Source: Microvirga rosea
GTDB taxonomy: Bacteria > Pseudomonadota > Alphaproteobacteria > Rhizobiales > Beijerinckiaceae
Direction: 5' to 3'
Assembly (NCBI RefSeq): GCF_020595095.1
Contig: NZ_JAJDOP010000004.1
Coordinates: 124,001 to 188,000 of the forward strand
Length of the DNA stretch: 64,000 nt
The stretch's first letter is position 1. The number at the start of each line of letters is the position of its first letter. The position numbers were made by a program, and so were the translations under genes. Positions 9,834 to 18,700 of the stretch are shown piece after piece. The notes beneath the pieces are model-generated. The model was not told the DNA's origin. It was given only the letters and a program-made list of their open reading frames with translations, and made no database searches.

Positions 9834-11342
9834 TCACTCGATCGAGAGAGCCACGAAACGGACTTCGCCCTGGCTGTTCGCCACGAGGAGCAGTGCGGAC
9901 TTCCGGCCTTGGGACTTGATGGCGTCGATCCGCTTGGTCACGTCGGCAGGGGTCGAGACCGGTTCCTGGCCGACTTCGACGATCACTTCACCTGCTTGAA
10001 TCCGCTTGTCGGCGGCGGTCGAATTCGGATCGACCTTGGTAATCACGACGCCTTTCTGGTCGTCCTTGATCCCGTAGCGGCGGCGCAGTTCGTCCGTGAT
10101 GCCGGAGAGCTCGAGACCCAGGGCCTGCTTCGTCACCGTGGGAGTGTCGGTCGGAGGCTGCTGGAGATTGGCCTGCTTCTCGCCATCCTCGAGGCGCCCG
10201 AGGGTCACCTGCTTGGTCTCCTCCTTGCCCTTGCGGACGATCACGACGTCAACCGTCTTGCCGACAGGGGCCGACGCGACGATGCGCGGAAGGTCGCGGG
10301 AGTCCTTCACGTCCTTGCCGTCGAAACGGACGATGACGTCGCCCACGTCGAGGCCGGCCGGCTTGGCCGGACCCTTATCGTCGATGCCGGCGATCAACGC
10401 GCCCCGGGCCGAACCAAGATTTAGAGCCTCAGCGGTCGCGTCATCCACGTTCTGAATGCGCACGCCGAGCCAGCCACGGCGGGTCTCGCCGAACTGGCGA
10501 AGCTGATCGATCACGGGCGAGGCCGTCGAAGCCGGAACCGCGAAGCCGATGCCGACCGAGCCGCCGGTGGGAGACAGGATCGCCGTGTTGATGCCGACGA
10601 CCTCACCGTTCATGTTGAACAGCGGACCACCCGAGTTGCCCTTGTTGATGGCGGCGTCGGTCTGGATGTAGTTGTCGTACGGACCGGACTCGATGTTACG
10701 GCCCCGGGCCGAGACGATACCCGCGGTCACCGATCCGCCGAGGCCAAAGGGGTTGCCGATCGCCATGACCCAGTCGCCGGGCCGCAGGGCATCGGAATCG
10801 CCGAACTTCACGGCCTTGAGTGGCTTGTCAGACTTGACCTTGAGAACCGCGAGATCGACTTTCGTATCCTTGCCGACGATGTCGGCCTTGAGCCGCGTCC
10901 CGTCGGAGAAGATCACGGTGATCTCGTTCGCATCGCCGATCACATGGTTGTTGGTCACCACGATCCCCGATGGATCGATCACGAACCCTGAACCCAGCGA
11001 ATTGGAGCGGCGCTGCTGCCGGGGAGCGCTGTCGCCGTTGCCCTGGCCACGGCGGTTGAAGAACTCCTCGAACAAATCCTCGAAGGGCGTTCCCGGAGGC
11101 AGTTGAGGCAGAGCCCGGTTCTTGGCCTCGACGGTTGTGGAGGCCGAGATATTGACGACGGCGCCCGTCACTTCCGCGGCAAGATCTGCGAAGGATTCGG
11201 GTGCGGAGCGGGCCTGTGCCGCCATGGGAAGGGCCGCAGCGACAAAAGTCACGACCGCAAAGCAGGACGCGACCAGCCGGCGCGAGAAGCGCGTGGGACG
11301 CACTGTGACGGATGGCGCCAGCGCGTTCATGGCGTATGTCAT
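9834..11342 (-). CDS. degP: Do/DegP-family periplasmic serine protease
   Basis: 502 residues from the ATG at 11342, which has GAGG seven bases upstream. It has a basic N-terminus and hydrophobic signal segment (SCFAVVTFVAAALPMAAQA), then a trypsin-like domain with NNHVIGD (His), DLAVLKV (Asp) and KGNSGGPLFN (Ser), and two PDZ domains. It degrades or chaperones misfolded envelope proteins. The order thyA-folA-hflK-hflC-DUF2065-degP is conserved in alphaproteobacteria, where HflKC modulates FtsH. The gene ends at a strong terminator, so it is the last gene of the block. Confidence 0.95.
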   Translation of the reverse strand: MTYAMNALAPSVTVRPTRFSRRLVASCFAVVTFVAAALPMAAQARSAPESFADLAAEVTGAVVNISASTTVEAKNRALPQLPPGTPFEDLFEEFFNRRGQGNGDSAPRQQRRSNSLGSGFVIDPSGIVVTNNHVIGDANEITVIFSDGTRLKADIVGKDTKVDLAVLKVKSDKPLKAVKFGDSDALRPGDWVMAIGNPFGLGGSVTAGIVSARGRNIESGPYDNYIQTDAAINKGNSGGPLFNMNGEVVGINTAILSPTGGSVGIGFAVPASTASPVIDQLRQFGETRRGWLGVRIQNVDDATAEALNLGSARGALIAGIDDKGPAKPAGLDVGDVIVRFDGKDVKDSRDLPRIVASAPVGKTVDVVIVRKGKEETKQVTLGRLEDGEKQANLQQPPTDTPTVTKQALGLELSGITDELRRRYGIKDDQKGVVITKVDPNSTAADKRIQAGEVIVEVGQEPVSTPADVTKRIDAIKSQGRKSALLLVANSQGEVRFVALSIE

Positions 11343-11433
11343 TGAAAATCCTCTCTTGGAGAGCTGTGGATATAGATTGTCCCTCTGTTTCGCCATTCAA
11401 GCGCGGATTGCGGCGGAAGAGGGGCTGAATTCG

Positions 11434-11625
11434 TCATCCGAATTGTCGAATGACCCAAATGATCCCCAGCCCCACAATAGCCGAGAGGATCCCAACCACG
11501 CGCATGCGGTCGCTCGGGCTGTGGGCCGCCTCATACATGGCGCGGCGCATACCGTCAGGGAAAGCCGCAAAAAGAATGCCCTCGACCACGAGAGCGAGGC
11601 CGAGGGCTGCGACGAGATCCAGCAT
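11434..11625 (-). CDS. DUF2065 small membrane protein
   Basis: 63 residues with two hydrophobic helices, LVAALGLALVVEGILFAAF and VVGILSAIVGLGIIWVI, separated by a short basic loop. DUF2065 proteins are almost always found next to hflC, as here (6 bp from its stop), and are thought to sit in the inner membrane; their role is unknown. The spacing suggests co-translation with hflC and a link to the HflKC-FtsH quality-control complex by context only. Confidence 0.88.
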   Translation of the reverse strand: MLDLVAALGLALVVEGILFAAFPDGMRRAMYEAAHSPSDRMRVVGILSAIVGLGIIWVIRQFG

Positions 11626-11631
11626 AAGGAC

Positions 11632-12555
11632 CTATTGGGCTGGGGCCGGCTGAGCCGGCGATGCGGGAGCCTGGCCGCCATTGGCACGGCCCGACGGATC
11701 GTTGAAGTAACGGAAGAAGCTGGAATTCGGGCTCAACACGAGGCGGGTTTCTCCTGACTTGAGACCGGTCTCGTACGCCTGCAACGATCTGAAGAAGGCG
11801 AAGAAATCGGGATCCTGGCCGAATGCTTCGGCCAGAATACGATTCCTATCCGCATCACCTTGGCCGCGCAATTCCTCCGATTGGCGATTGGCGTCTGCCC
11901 GGATGACGGTGGCCTCCCGTTCGGCACGGGCGCGGATGGTCTGCGCCTGCTGCTGACCGTTCGCGCGAAGATCCGCCGCTTCCCTTTCACGCTCGGTGCG
12001 CATCCGCTGATAGACGGCCTGGCTGTTGGCGGCGGGCAGATCGACCCGGGTCAGGCGGACATCGATCATCTCGATGCCGAGGCTCTGCGCCTGCCTGTTC
12101 ACGTCTTCTTGAATACGCTGCATCAACCCGCTGCGCTCCGTCCGGACGATCGCGTCCCGAGACGCGCTTGCCAGAACGTTACGCATGACCGAATTCGTGA
12201 AGCTGGCGAGCCGCTGGTTTGCCAACGGGAGGCTCCCGACGGCCTGATAGAACTTCAGCGGATCGATGATCCGGTACCGGGTGAACGCGTCCACCTCCAG
12301 GTTCTGCCGGTCCGCGGACAGAATTGTCTGAACAGGCAGGTCGAGATCGAGCACGCGCCGGTCGAAATACGTGACCGCATCCATCAGCGGGACTTTGAAA
12401 TAAAGGCCCGGCTCCCGCAAGGCCGATTGCACCGCGCCGAACCGCAGCACGAGCGCGTATTGGGTCTGCTGGACGATGAAGATCGAGCTGTAGAGGGCGA
12501 TCAGGACGAGTGCGAGGAGGACGACGAAACCCGTCCGAAGGGCTGGACTGTTCAT
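11632..12555 (-). CDS. hflC: FtsH protease modulator HflC
   Basis: 307 residues. An N-terminal membrane anchor (VVLLALVLIALYSSIFIV) precedes an SPFH/band-7 domain with YFKVPLMDAVTYFDRRVLD and a long charged helical region rich in EREAADLRA-type repeats. HflC and HflK form a large membrane ring around the FtsH protease and restrain its activity. The start codon overlaps the hflK stop by four bases, implying translational coupling. The C-terminus is a Pro/Ala/Gln-rich tail. Confidence 0.95.
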   Translation of the reverse strand: MNSPALRTGFVVLLALVLIALYSSIFIVQQTQYALVLRFGAVQSALREPGLYFKVPLMDAVTYFDRRVLDLDLPVQTILSADRQNLEVDAFTRYRIIDPLKFYQAVGSLPLANQRLASFTNSVMRNVLASASRDAIVRTERSGLMQRIQEDVNRQAQSLGIEMIDVRLTRVDLPAANSQAVYQRMRTEREREAADLRANGQQQAQTIRARAEREATVIRADANRQSEELRGQGDADRNRILAEAFGQDPDFFAFFRSLQAYETGLKSGETRLVLSPNSSFFRYFNDPSGRANGGQAPASPAQPAPAQ

Positions 12556-13697
12556 CGCGTGGCTCCCTGCTGACCCGCTGTACCCTGACCTTGGGGTTGT
12601 TGGCGCGGCAATTGCGTAAGCGGCAGATAGGGAACGACCCCCTGCCCGTTCTGGTCGATGATCACTTTTTCGACCCCGTTCATGACCCGCTCCATAGTCT
12701 CCAGGAACATGCGCTCGCGGCTGATGGCGGGGGAGAGACGATAAGCTTCGTAAATCTGGCGGAAGCGCGCGGCCTGACCGGTCGCGTCCGCAACGGCCTG
12801 CTCCCGGTAAGCCTCGGCCTGCTGGACAGCCCGCGCCGCCTCGCCTCGCGCCTCCGGGACGACCCGGCTGGCGAAGGTTTCGGCCTCGTTCTGCACCCGG
12901 ACGGCGTCCTGCTGGGCGGCGTTCACGTCGAAGAAGGCCTGACGGACCTCCGCAGGAGGCTGTGCTGCCTGAAGCTGCACGACATTGATCAGGACGCCGG
13001 CCCCATAGGCATCGAGGGTCGACTGCATGATCTGGCGCACTTCCTGCGCGACGCTTGCCTGCTCCGTCGTCAGGATGTTCTGGATTCGGCGCCGGCCGAT
13101 GACCTCGCGCATGGCGCTTTCGCCGACGGCCTTGATCGTTCCTTCAGGATTTTGGAGGTTGAAGACGAAATCCTGGGGCCTGACGGGATTGACCTGCCAG
13201 ACGACATCGAAATCGATATCGACGATATTTTCGTCGCCGGTCAGCATCAGGCTTTCCTCGAGCACGTCACGGGCCCGTCCCTGGCCTGTCGGGGTCGACC
13301 GGTAGCCGACTTCGATGCGCTGCTGCTCGGTAACGTTCGGTTTGATCACCCGGCCGATCGGATAGGGCCAGTTGTAGTTCAAACCTTCGCTCGAACTGCC
13401 CGTAAAGCGACCGAACCTCATGTTGATGCCGACCTCGTTCGGCCGAACCGTATAGATGCCGGTGAGCAACCAGATGAAGATCGCGCCGAGAATCAGGGCG
13501 ATAAGCCCTTTGCCGCCCATCGATCCGCCGGGAATCATGTCCTTGAGCCGGTCTTGACCGCGACGCAAGATTTCCTCGAGGTCCGGGGGCGTTCCATTGC
13601 CCTGCGGGCCGCCGGAGCCCCATGGGCTCTTGCCGCCTCCCGATCCCCCGCGTTGGCCCCAGGGGCCTCCGCCGCCGCTTTGGTTACTCCAAGGCAT
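12552..13697 (-). CDS. hflK: FtsH protease modulator HflK
   Basis: 381 residues. A Gly/Pro-rich cytoplasmic N-terminus starting MPWSNQSGGGGPWGQRGG is typical of HflK, then a transmembrane helix (LIALILGAIFIWLLTGIY, about residues 82-99), an SPFH domain with VGINMRFGRF, and a helical domain with QAEAYREQAVADATGQA. It partners with HflC, whose gene overlaps its 3' end. A 134-bp gap separates it from folA and may hold an additional promoter, though I see no strong consensus there. Confidence 0.95.
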   Translation of the reverse strand: MPWSNQSGGGGPWGQRGGSGGGKSPWGSGGPQGNGTPPDLEEILRRGQDRLKDMIPGGSMGGKGLIALILGAIFIWLLTGIYTVRPNEVGINMRFGRFTGSSSEGLNYNWPYPIGRVIKPNVTEQQRIEVGYRSTPTGQGRARDVLEESLMLTGDENIVDIDFDVVWQVNPVRPQDFVFNLQNPEGTIKAVGESAMREVIGRRRIQNILTTEQASVAQEVRQIMQSTLDAYGAGVLINVVQLQAAQPPAEVRQAFFDVNAAQQDAVRVQNEAETFASRVVPEARGEAARAVQQAEAYREQAVADATGQAARFRQIYEAYRLSPAISRERMFLETMERVMNGVEKVIIDQNGQGVVPYLPLTQLPRQQPQGQGTAGQQGATR

Positions 13698-13831
13698 GGT
13701 CGCCTTTCCTCACTTTGAAAAGACCGGCCGTCTGAGCCGATAGGATGTTAGGCGGTTGTGGGTGGTCTTTCTCCCGCCTGTCAAGGCTGCGACTTGGGGA
13801 TTGCGGCCGCTTTCGTCAACCTTGGCAGGGC

Positions 13832-14344
13832 TCAGGAACGGCGTTCCAGGTCGATAAAGGTAAACGGATGCTCGTCATCTCCGGCTTTCGGGTGGTCTTT
13901 CCGCGATATTTCCTTGAAAGCCGAGCGATCAAAGGCGGGAAAGACGGCGTCGCCTTCAGGCGTCGCATGGACCTCGGTCCAGTGGATTTTTTTCACATGC
14001 GGGAGGGCAAGAGCGTATATTTCCGCCCCGCCGGCCACCGCAATCGCATCGGCGTCCATCCGCGCCGCCAATTCCTGGCCCTTGGCGACAGCCGCGTCCC
14101 AGCTTTCGGCCCGATGGACGCCCGGGGCGGAAAATGTCGCGTCCCGGGTCAGGACAATCGTCTCCCGGCCCGGCAGACGTTTGCCGATGGACTGAAACGT
14201 CTTGCGGCCCATGATCATGGGCTTGCCCCAGGTCAGCTCCTTGAATCGCCTGAGATCCGTACGCAGGCGCCAAAGCAGCAGATTGTCCCGTCCGATGACG
14301 CCGTTATCCGCAACGGCAACCACGAGAATAAGGGGAACGGTCAT
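13832..14344 (-). CDS. folA: Dihydrofolate reductase
   Basis: 170 residues. Family landmarks are ILVVAVADNGVIGRDNLLLW at the N-terminus, the active-site acidic residue region LRRFKELT, MGRKTFQSIGKRLPGR for NADPH binding, and IAVAGGAEIYALAL. It regenerates tetrahydrofolate from the dihydrofolate made by thymidylate synthase, which is why folA and thyA share this block. In this genome the upstream thyA is split by an insertion, so folA expression may depend on internal or insertion-derived promoters. The stop lies 134 bp from hflK. Confidence 0.95.
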   Translation of the reverse strand: MTVPLILVVAVADNGVIGRDNLLLWRLRTDLRRFKELTWGKPMIMGRKTFQSIGKRLPGRETIVLTRDATFSAPGVHRAESWDAAVAKGQELAARMDADAIAVAGGAEIYALALPHVKKIHWTEVHATPEGDAVFPAFDRSAFKEISRKDHPKAGDDEHPFTFIDLERRS

Positions 14345-14354
14345 GGGTCGTTTC

Positions 14355-14861
14355 CTAAAGAGATGGGCCGGCCGCAGGAGCCGATCCGTTCGCCAGGCTC
14401 CGCAGGGCTTCGCCCGTCACGCGCTGAACGGTCCACTCATCCATGGGCACGGCTCCGATGGAGCGGTAGAACCGCAAAGCCGGCTCGTTCCAATCGAGGA
14501 CCCACCACTCGAGGCGGGCCAGGCCCTCTGTCACGCAGCGCCGGGCCAGATTCTGCAACAAGGCTTTTCCGATTCCTTTGGACCGGAATGCGGACCGAAC
14601 GAACAAATCTTCCAGATAGATGCCGTGGCGGCCCCGAAAGGTCGAGAAATTATAGAACCACAGGGCAAAGCCCGCCGGCTCCCCGTTCCATTCCGCGATA
14701 TCGGCGAAGACCCGCGGCCGCGGACCTAACAAGGCGGCGGAAAGGTCGTCTGTCGTGGCATCGACCTCATGGGCGAGACGCTCATATTCGGCCAGCTCGC
14801 GGATGAATTGGAGAATGAGGGAAGCGTCCTGTGCTTCCGCTTTGCGGATCGTGAGGGTCAT
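14355..14861 (-). CDS. GNAT family N-acetyltransferase
   Basis: 168 residues from the ATG at 14861 (MTLTIRKAEAQD). The acetyl-CoA-binding motif is FRSKGIGKALLQNLARR and the motif B region is WWVLDWNEPALRFYRSIGA, typical of the diamine/spermidine-type GNAT subgroup. The acceptor substrate is unknown. It ends 10 bp before folA and starts about 40 bp after the DUF2293 gene. An in-frame TTG at 14903 overlapping the upstream stop is possible but less likely. Confidence 0.85.
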   Translation of the reverse strand: MTLTIRKAEAQDASLILQFIRELAEYERLAHEVDATTDDLSAALLGPRPRVFADIAEWNGEPAGFALWFYNFSTFRGRHGIYLEDLFVRSAFRSKGIGKALLQNLARRCVTEGLARLEWWVLDWNEPALRFYRSIGAVPMDEWTVQRVTGEALRSLANGSAPAAGPSL

Positions 14862-14899
14862 CAACGTGTTGTGCCCAAGCTTGACGGCCCTGTCGAGCG

Positions 14900-15205
14900 T
14901 CAATCCGGCTCGTCCTCAGGCTTGATGCGGCGGGGCGAACCCCATTCCTCCAGGATGCCGTTCATGTCGTCGAGAACGAAAAACCGGGCGCTGTCCACAT
15001 CATACCCGTCGTCGAGAAGCTCGTCATAATCCGTGAACCGATGACGGATATAGGCAACGATCGACAGCCAGGCGGCCGTTTCCGGCGTGGCCGTGTGAAG
15101 CCCACGGCTTCCTAGCGCATGATCGGTGACCGCCTCGAACTCATGCCGCGGAATCCGCGGAGCGAGGATCCTGACGGCGCTTTCGATGATCTCGCGCCGG
15201 TTCAT
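14900..15205 (-). CDS. DUF2293 domain protein
   Basis: About 101 residues with a helical core containing VAYIRHRFTDYDELLDDGYD and FFVLDDMNGILEEWG, the DUF2293 pattern. Function unknown. Its start lies within a few bases of the thyA stop (an in-frame GTG at 15214 overlaps it), so it was probably translationally coupled to thyA before thyA was split. It is now the first intact gene downstream of the insertion's left end. Confidence 0.75.
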   Translation of the reverse strand: MNRREIIESAVRILAPRIPRHEFEAVTDHALGSRGLHTATPETAAWLSIVAYIRHRFTDYDELLDDGYDVDSARFFVLDDMNGILEEWGSPRRIKPEDEPD

Positions 15206-15210
15206 GCAGT

Positions 15211-15483
15211 TCACACCGCGACAGGTGCCCTGATGGCCGGATGAGGATCGTAATCCTCGATCGCAATATCATCGAACGCGAAGTCGAACAGGGAACGCAC
15301 GGCCGGATTGAGGCGCAGTCTCGGGAGGGGACGAGGCTCGCGCGAAAGCTGGAGGCGCGCTTGCTCCAAATGATTGAGGTAGAGATGCGCGTCCCCAAAG
15401 GAGTGGACGAAATCCCCCGGCTGCAACCCGGTCGCCTGCGCCATCATGTGCGTCAGCAGCGCGTAGGAGGCGATGTTGAACGG
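15211..15483 (-). pseudogene. thyA: Resident thymidylate synthase, 3' part (split by insertion)
   Basis: Encodes residues 175-264 of a standard ThyA, starting in the [16 protein letters not shown] segment and ending [12 protein letters not shown]. It contains Asn177 and the His/Tyr of HLYLNH (E. coli 207/209) but lacks the catalytic Cys146, so it cannot act alone. Homology stops at 15483 where the inverted repeat CTTTCTAATATG begins. The matching 5' part is at 42171-42694. An open frame continues a few codons into the insert (to an ATG at 15510), so a stable fragment could in principle be made. Confidence 0.95.
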
Positions 15484-15495
15484 CTTTCTAATATG
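15484..15495 (+). repeat. Left terminal inverted repeat of the island
   Basis: CTTTCTAATATG immediately abuts the thyA 3' part. Its reverse complement is at 42155-42166. Further in, both ends share TCCGA and CTATTATC in the same outward order, so the similarity extends imperfectly beyond 12 bp. Confidence 0.85.
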
Positions 15496-15789
15496 TTGGC
15501 TCCGATGCATATCCTACTATTATCGCCAGACCTGCTGGCGGCAAGGCTCCATGTTATGTCATCAACACCAGAGGATGAGCTCGGGCCGCAGGCTGGCCGG
15601 GGTTGCCGGCGAGTCCGAGCTCAGGATTCAGTCTGCACTGCCCGGGCTACAATGCGCAAACTCTGTCACTCAGTGCCTCGGGGCACCGAGCGCGACCATA
15701 TTACCCTAGATTGAGGAATACTTGCCCTTCCTGTAGGCACAATCCGCTTACTATCCTCCTCGAATCACAATTCGGGGCGGGCAATCAGA
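15496..15789. other. Left-end non-coding region
   Basis: No gene is evident. It holds a short hairpin (CGCCAG, 15524-15529, with CTGGCG, 15535-15540) and the CTATTATC motif shared with the right end. Reading outward toward thyA, GATAAT (15519-15524) resembles a -10 element, but the best -35 is only about 15 bp away, so an outward promoter is weakly supported. The helicase gene starts at 15790 without a strong ribosome binding site. Confidence 0.5.
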
Positions 15790-18700
15790 ATGGCTGACGG
15801 GAAAGTCTCTCTTTCCATCGTGGTATCGAACCACATCTCTGCGGCGTTCCACCAAAATTCGGTTCCTACCATCCGTGAGATCACTATCGAGAACGGAGCG
15901 GATCGCGACTTGGCTGACCTGGTGGTCGAGGTTACCTCGGAGCCGGAGTTCGCGGCTCCCCTGACTGTCCGCATCGATCGCATCCCGGCGAAGTCCACCC
16001 AGCACGTCCGCAGTCCGAACCTTCCCCTGAGTATCGCCTTCCTGCGCAAGTTGACCGAGGCAGTCCAGGGTGAGCTCCGGTTCACCCTCAAGGAACAAGA
16101 CATGGAGCTTGCCGGGGCAGTGAAGTCCATCCGCCTCCTCCCGCCCTCGCATTGGGGCGGCACAGGCTCTGCCCCCGAACTGCTTGCGGCCTTCGTTCGC
16201 CCGAATGACCCTGCCATCGATGCGATCCTGAGGGAGGCGGGGCTGAAGCTGGCGGCGGCCGGCAAGCCGAATGCCATCGACGGCTACACCTCCGGCCGCC
16301 GTGATCGGGCATGGGAGCTCGCCGCCGCGATCTGGTCGGTTTTGGCCGCGAAGCGTCTCACCTACGTTCTCCCTCCGAAGAGCTTCGAGAGGCAGGGTCA
16401 GAAGGTCCGCTCGCCCTCCGAGATCCTTGAGAAGCGGGTCGGCACCTGCCTCGACCTCACTCTCATCTACGCGGCTGCCCTGGAGCAGGCTGGCCTCAAT
16501 CCGATGGTTGTCCTGACCGAGGGGCACGCATTCGTCGGGATATTCCTGCGGCGGGAGGAGCTGCCAATGGCAGTCGTCGACGACGTCCAGGCGCTCCGCA
16601 AGCGCCGGGATGCCGACGAGGCCATCTTCGTCGAGACGACCTACCTGACGCACACGCCCCCGGGGCGCTTCGGCGATGCTGTGCGCAAGGGAGCGGCCCA
16701 CATCGACGAGGAGGCGGAGGCCTCCCTTGAGGTCGCCGTCGACGTCTCCCGGGCGAGGACCGCGCAGATCCGTCCGCTCGACCTCGGCGACGGCGTGGCC
16801 CCCGCGCCCGTTGCCGGGGAGGAGGGACCCGAACTCGACCTCGGCATCGACGAGGCACCGACTTTCCCCGAGGACATCGTCGTCCGGGAGGTTGAGGACC
16901 GGAACGTCGATCGGTTGGAGCGCTGGAAGCGCAAGCTCCTCGACCTCACCCTGCGCAACAAGATGCTCAACTTCAAGGATGGTGCGAAGTCGGTCCGGAT
17001 CGAGTGCCCCGAGCCCCACACGCTGGAGGACGCCCTATCCTCCGGCCGTAGGTTCAAGATCCTGCCGAAGTCGGACGTGCTGGGCGATAGCGATATTCGC
17101 GATGCCAAGCTTCATGAAGAGCGGACGAGCGCCGACGCCCGCCGCCAGGTGGCCATGGACGCGATCGCCCGCAACGAGCTTCATTCGACGCTCGATGAAA
17201 AGGACCTGAACGCACGGCTGACCGACCTCTACCGTGTGACCCGCACCGCCTTCGAGGAAAGCGGCTCGAACATCCTGTTCCTCGCGATGGGCTTCCTGCG
17301 CTGGCGGCAGGACGAGAAGGGCAAAGGGCAGGAACTCAAGGCTCCCCTCCTCCTCGTGCCCGTCTCCCTCGAGCGCTCGAGCGTGAGGGCCGGCTTCCGC
17401 TTGGCCCTGCACGAGGACGAGATCCGGTTCAATCCGACCCTGATGGAGATGCTCCGGCAGGACTTCAACCTGCGCATGGTCGAACTCGAGGGTGAGCTGC
17501 CAGCCGACGGTTCGGGCATCGACGTGGCCAAGGTCTGGAGCATCGTGCGCGCCCACGTGCGCGACGTGCGTGGATGGGAGGTGACCCCGGAAGTCGTCCT
17601 GTCAACCTTCTCCTTCACCAAGTTCCTGATGTGGCGCGACCTCGTCGAGCGGATGCACCTGCTCAAGCAGAATTCCGTCGTCCGCCATCTCGTCGATACC
17701 CCGAAGCACTCGTACGGGGACGACAGGCCCTTCCCGTCTCCCTCCAGGCTCGACCACGAACGGCACCCGTCGGAGGTGTTCGCGCCCCTGTCGGCGGACT
17801 CCTCCCAGCTCGCGGCGGTGTTCGCGGCCGCCGGGGGCAAGGACTTCGTCCTGCACGGCCCGCCCGGCACGGGCAAGAGCCAGACCATCACGAACATGAT
17901 CTCCCAACTGCTCGCGATGGGGCGGAAGGTTCTGTTCGTGTCGCAGAAGACGGCGGCGCTCGAGGTGGTCCGGCGTCGCCTGATTGACGTCGGGCTGGGG
18001 GACTACTGCCTCGAGGTCCACTCCTCCAAGGCGCAGAAGTCGGCGATCCTCAACCAGCTCAGAACCTCATGGCACGAACGCGCGGTCCCGGACGCGCGCG
18101 AGTGGAAGGAGGCGGCCGAGGAACTGGCCGAGCTGAGGAACGAGCTGAACGCCCTTGTGGCCGCCCTCCACACCCGCCGCTCCAACGGCATGTCCGCGTA
18201 CCAGACGTTCGGGATCGTGGTGGCCCACCGCGGCCGCTTCGAGGACGTGGTCTTCGACTGGCCGGACGCGGCGCACGACGAGGCGTTCCTCAACAGCCTC
18301 CGCAAGACGTGCCGTGACCTGTCCACAGCGCTCCGTGCGGCTGGCGATCCGTCCGAGCATCCGCTGCGGGGGATCGGGACAGTGGAATGGAGCCCTGGGT
18401 GGCGCACGGAGCTGACCGTCGCCCTCGATGCGCTTGGGAGAGCAATCGGGCCCCTCAGGGACGCGACCCGCAGGATTGGCGACGCTATCGCCGTCCCCGG
18501 GGCGAACTCCTATGCCGCGATGCGCGCCGTCGCGCTGCTGGCCGCCCTGCTCACTCGTCCCGAGGCTCGCAAGGCAGCCCGCTGCATCGCAGCCGACCAT
18601 GCGGCGCTTCGCTCCGCCATCGAGGACTTGCAATCCTTGAAGACGAAAGCCGCCGACATCCAGGGCGGCCTTTCCGGCACGTACAGTGCATCCGTGTTCA

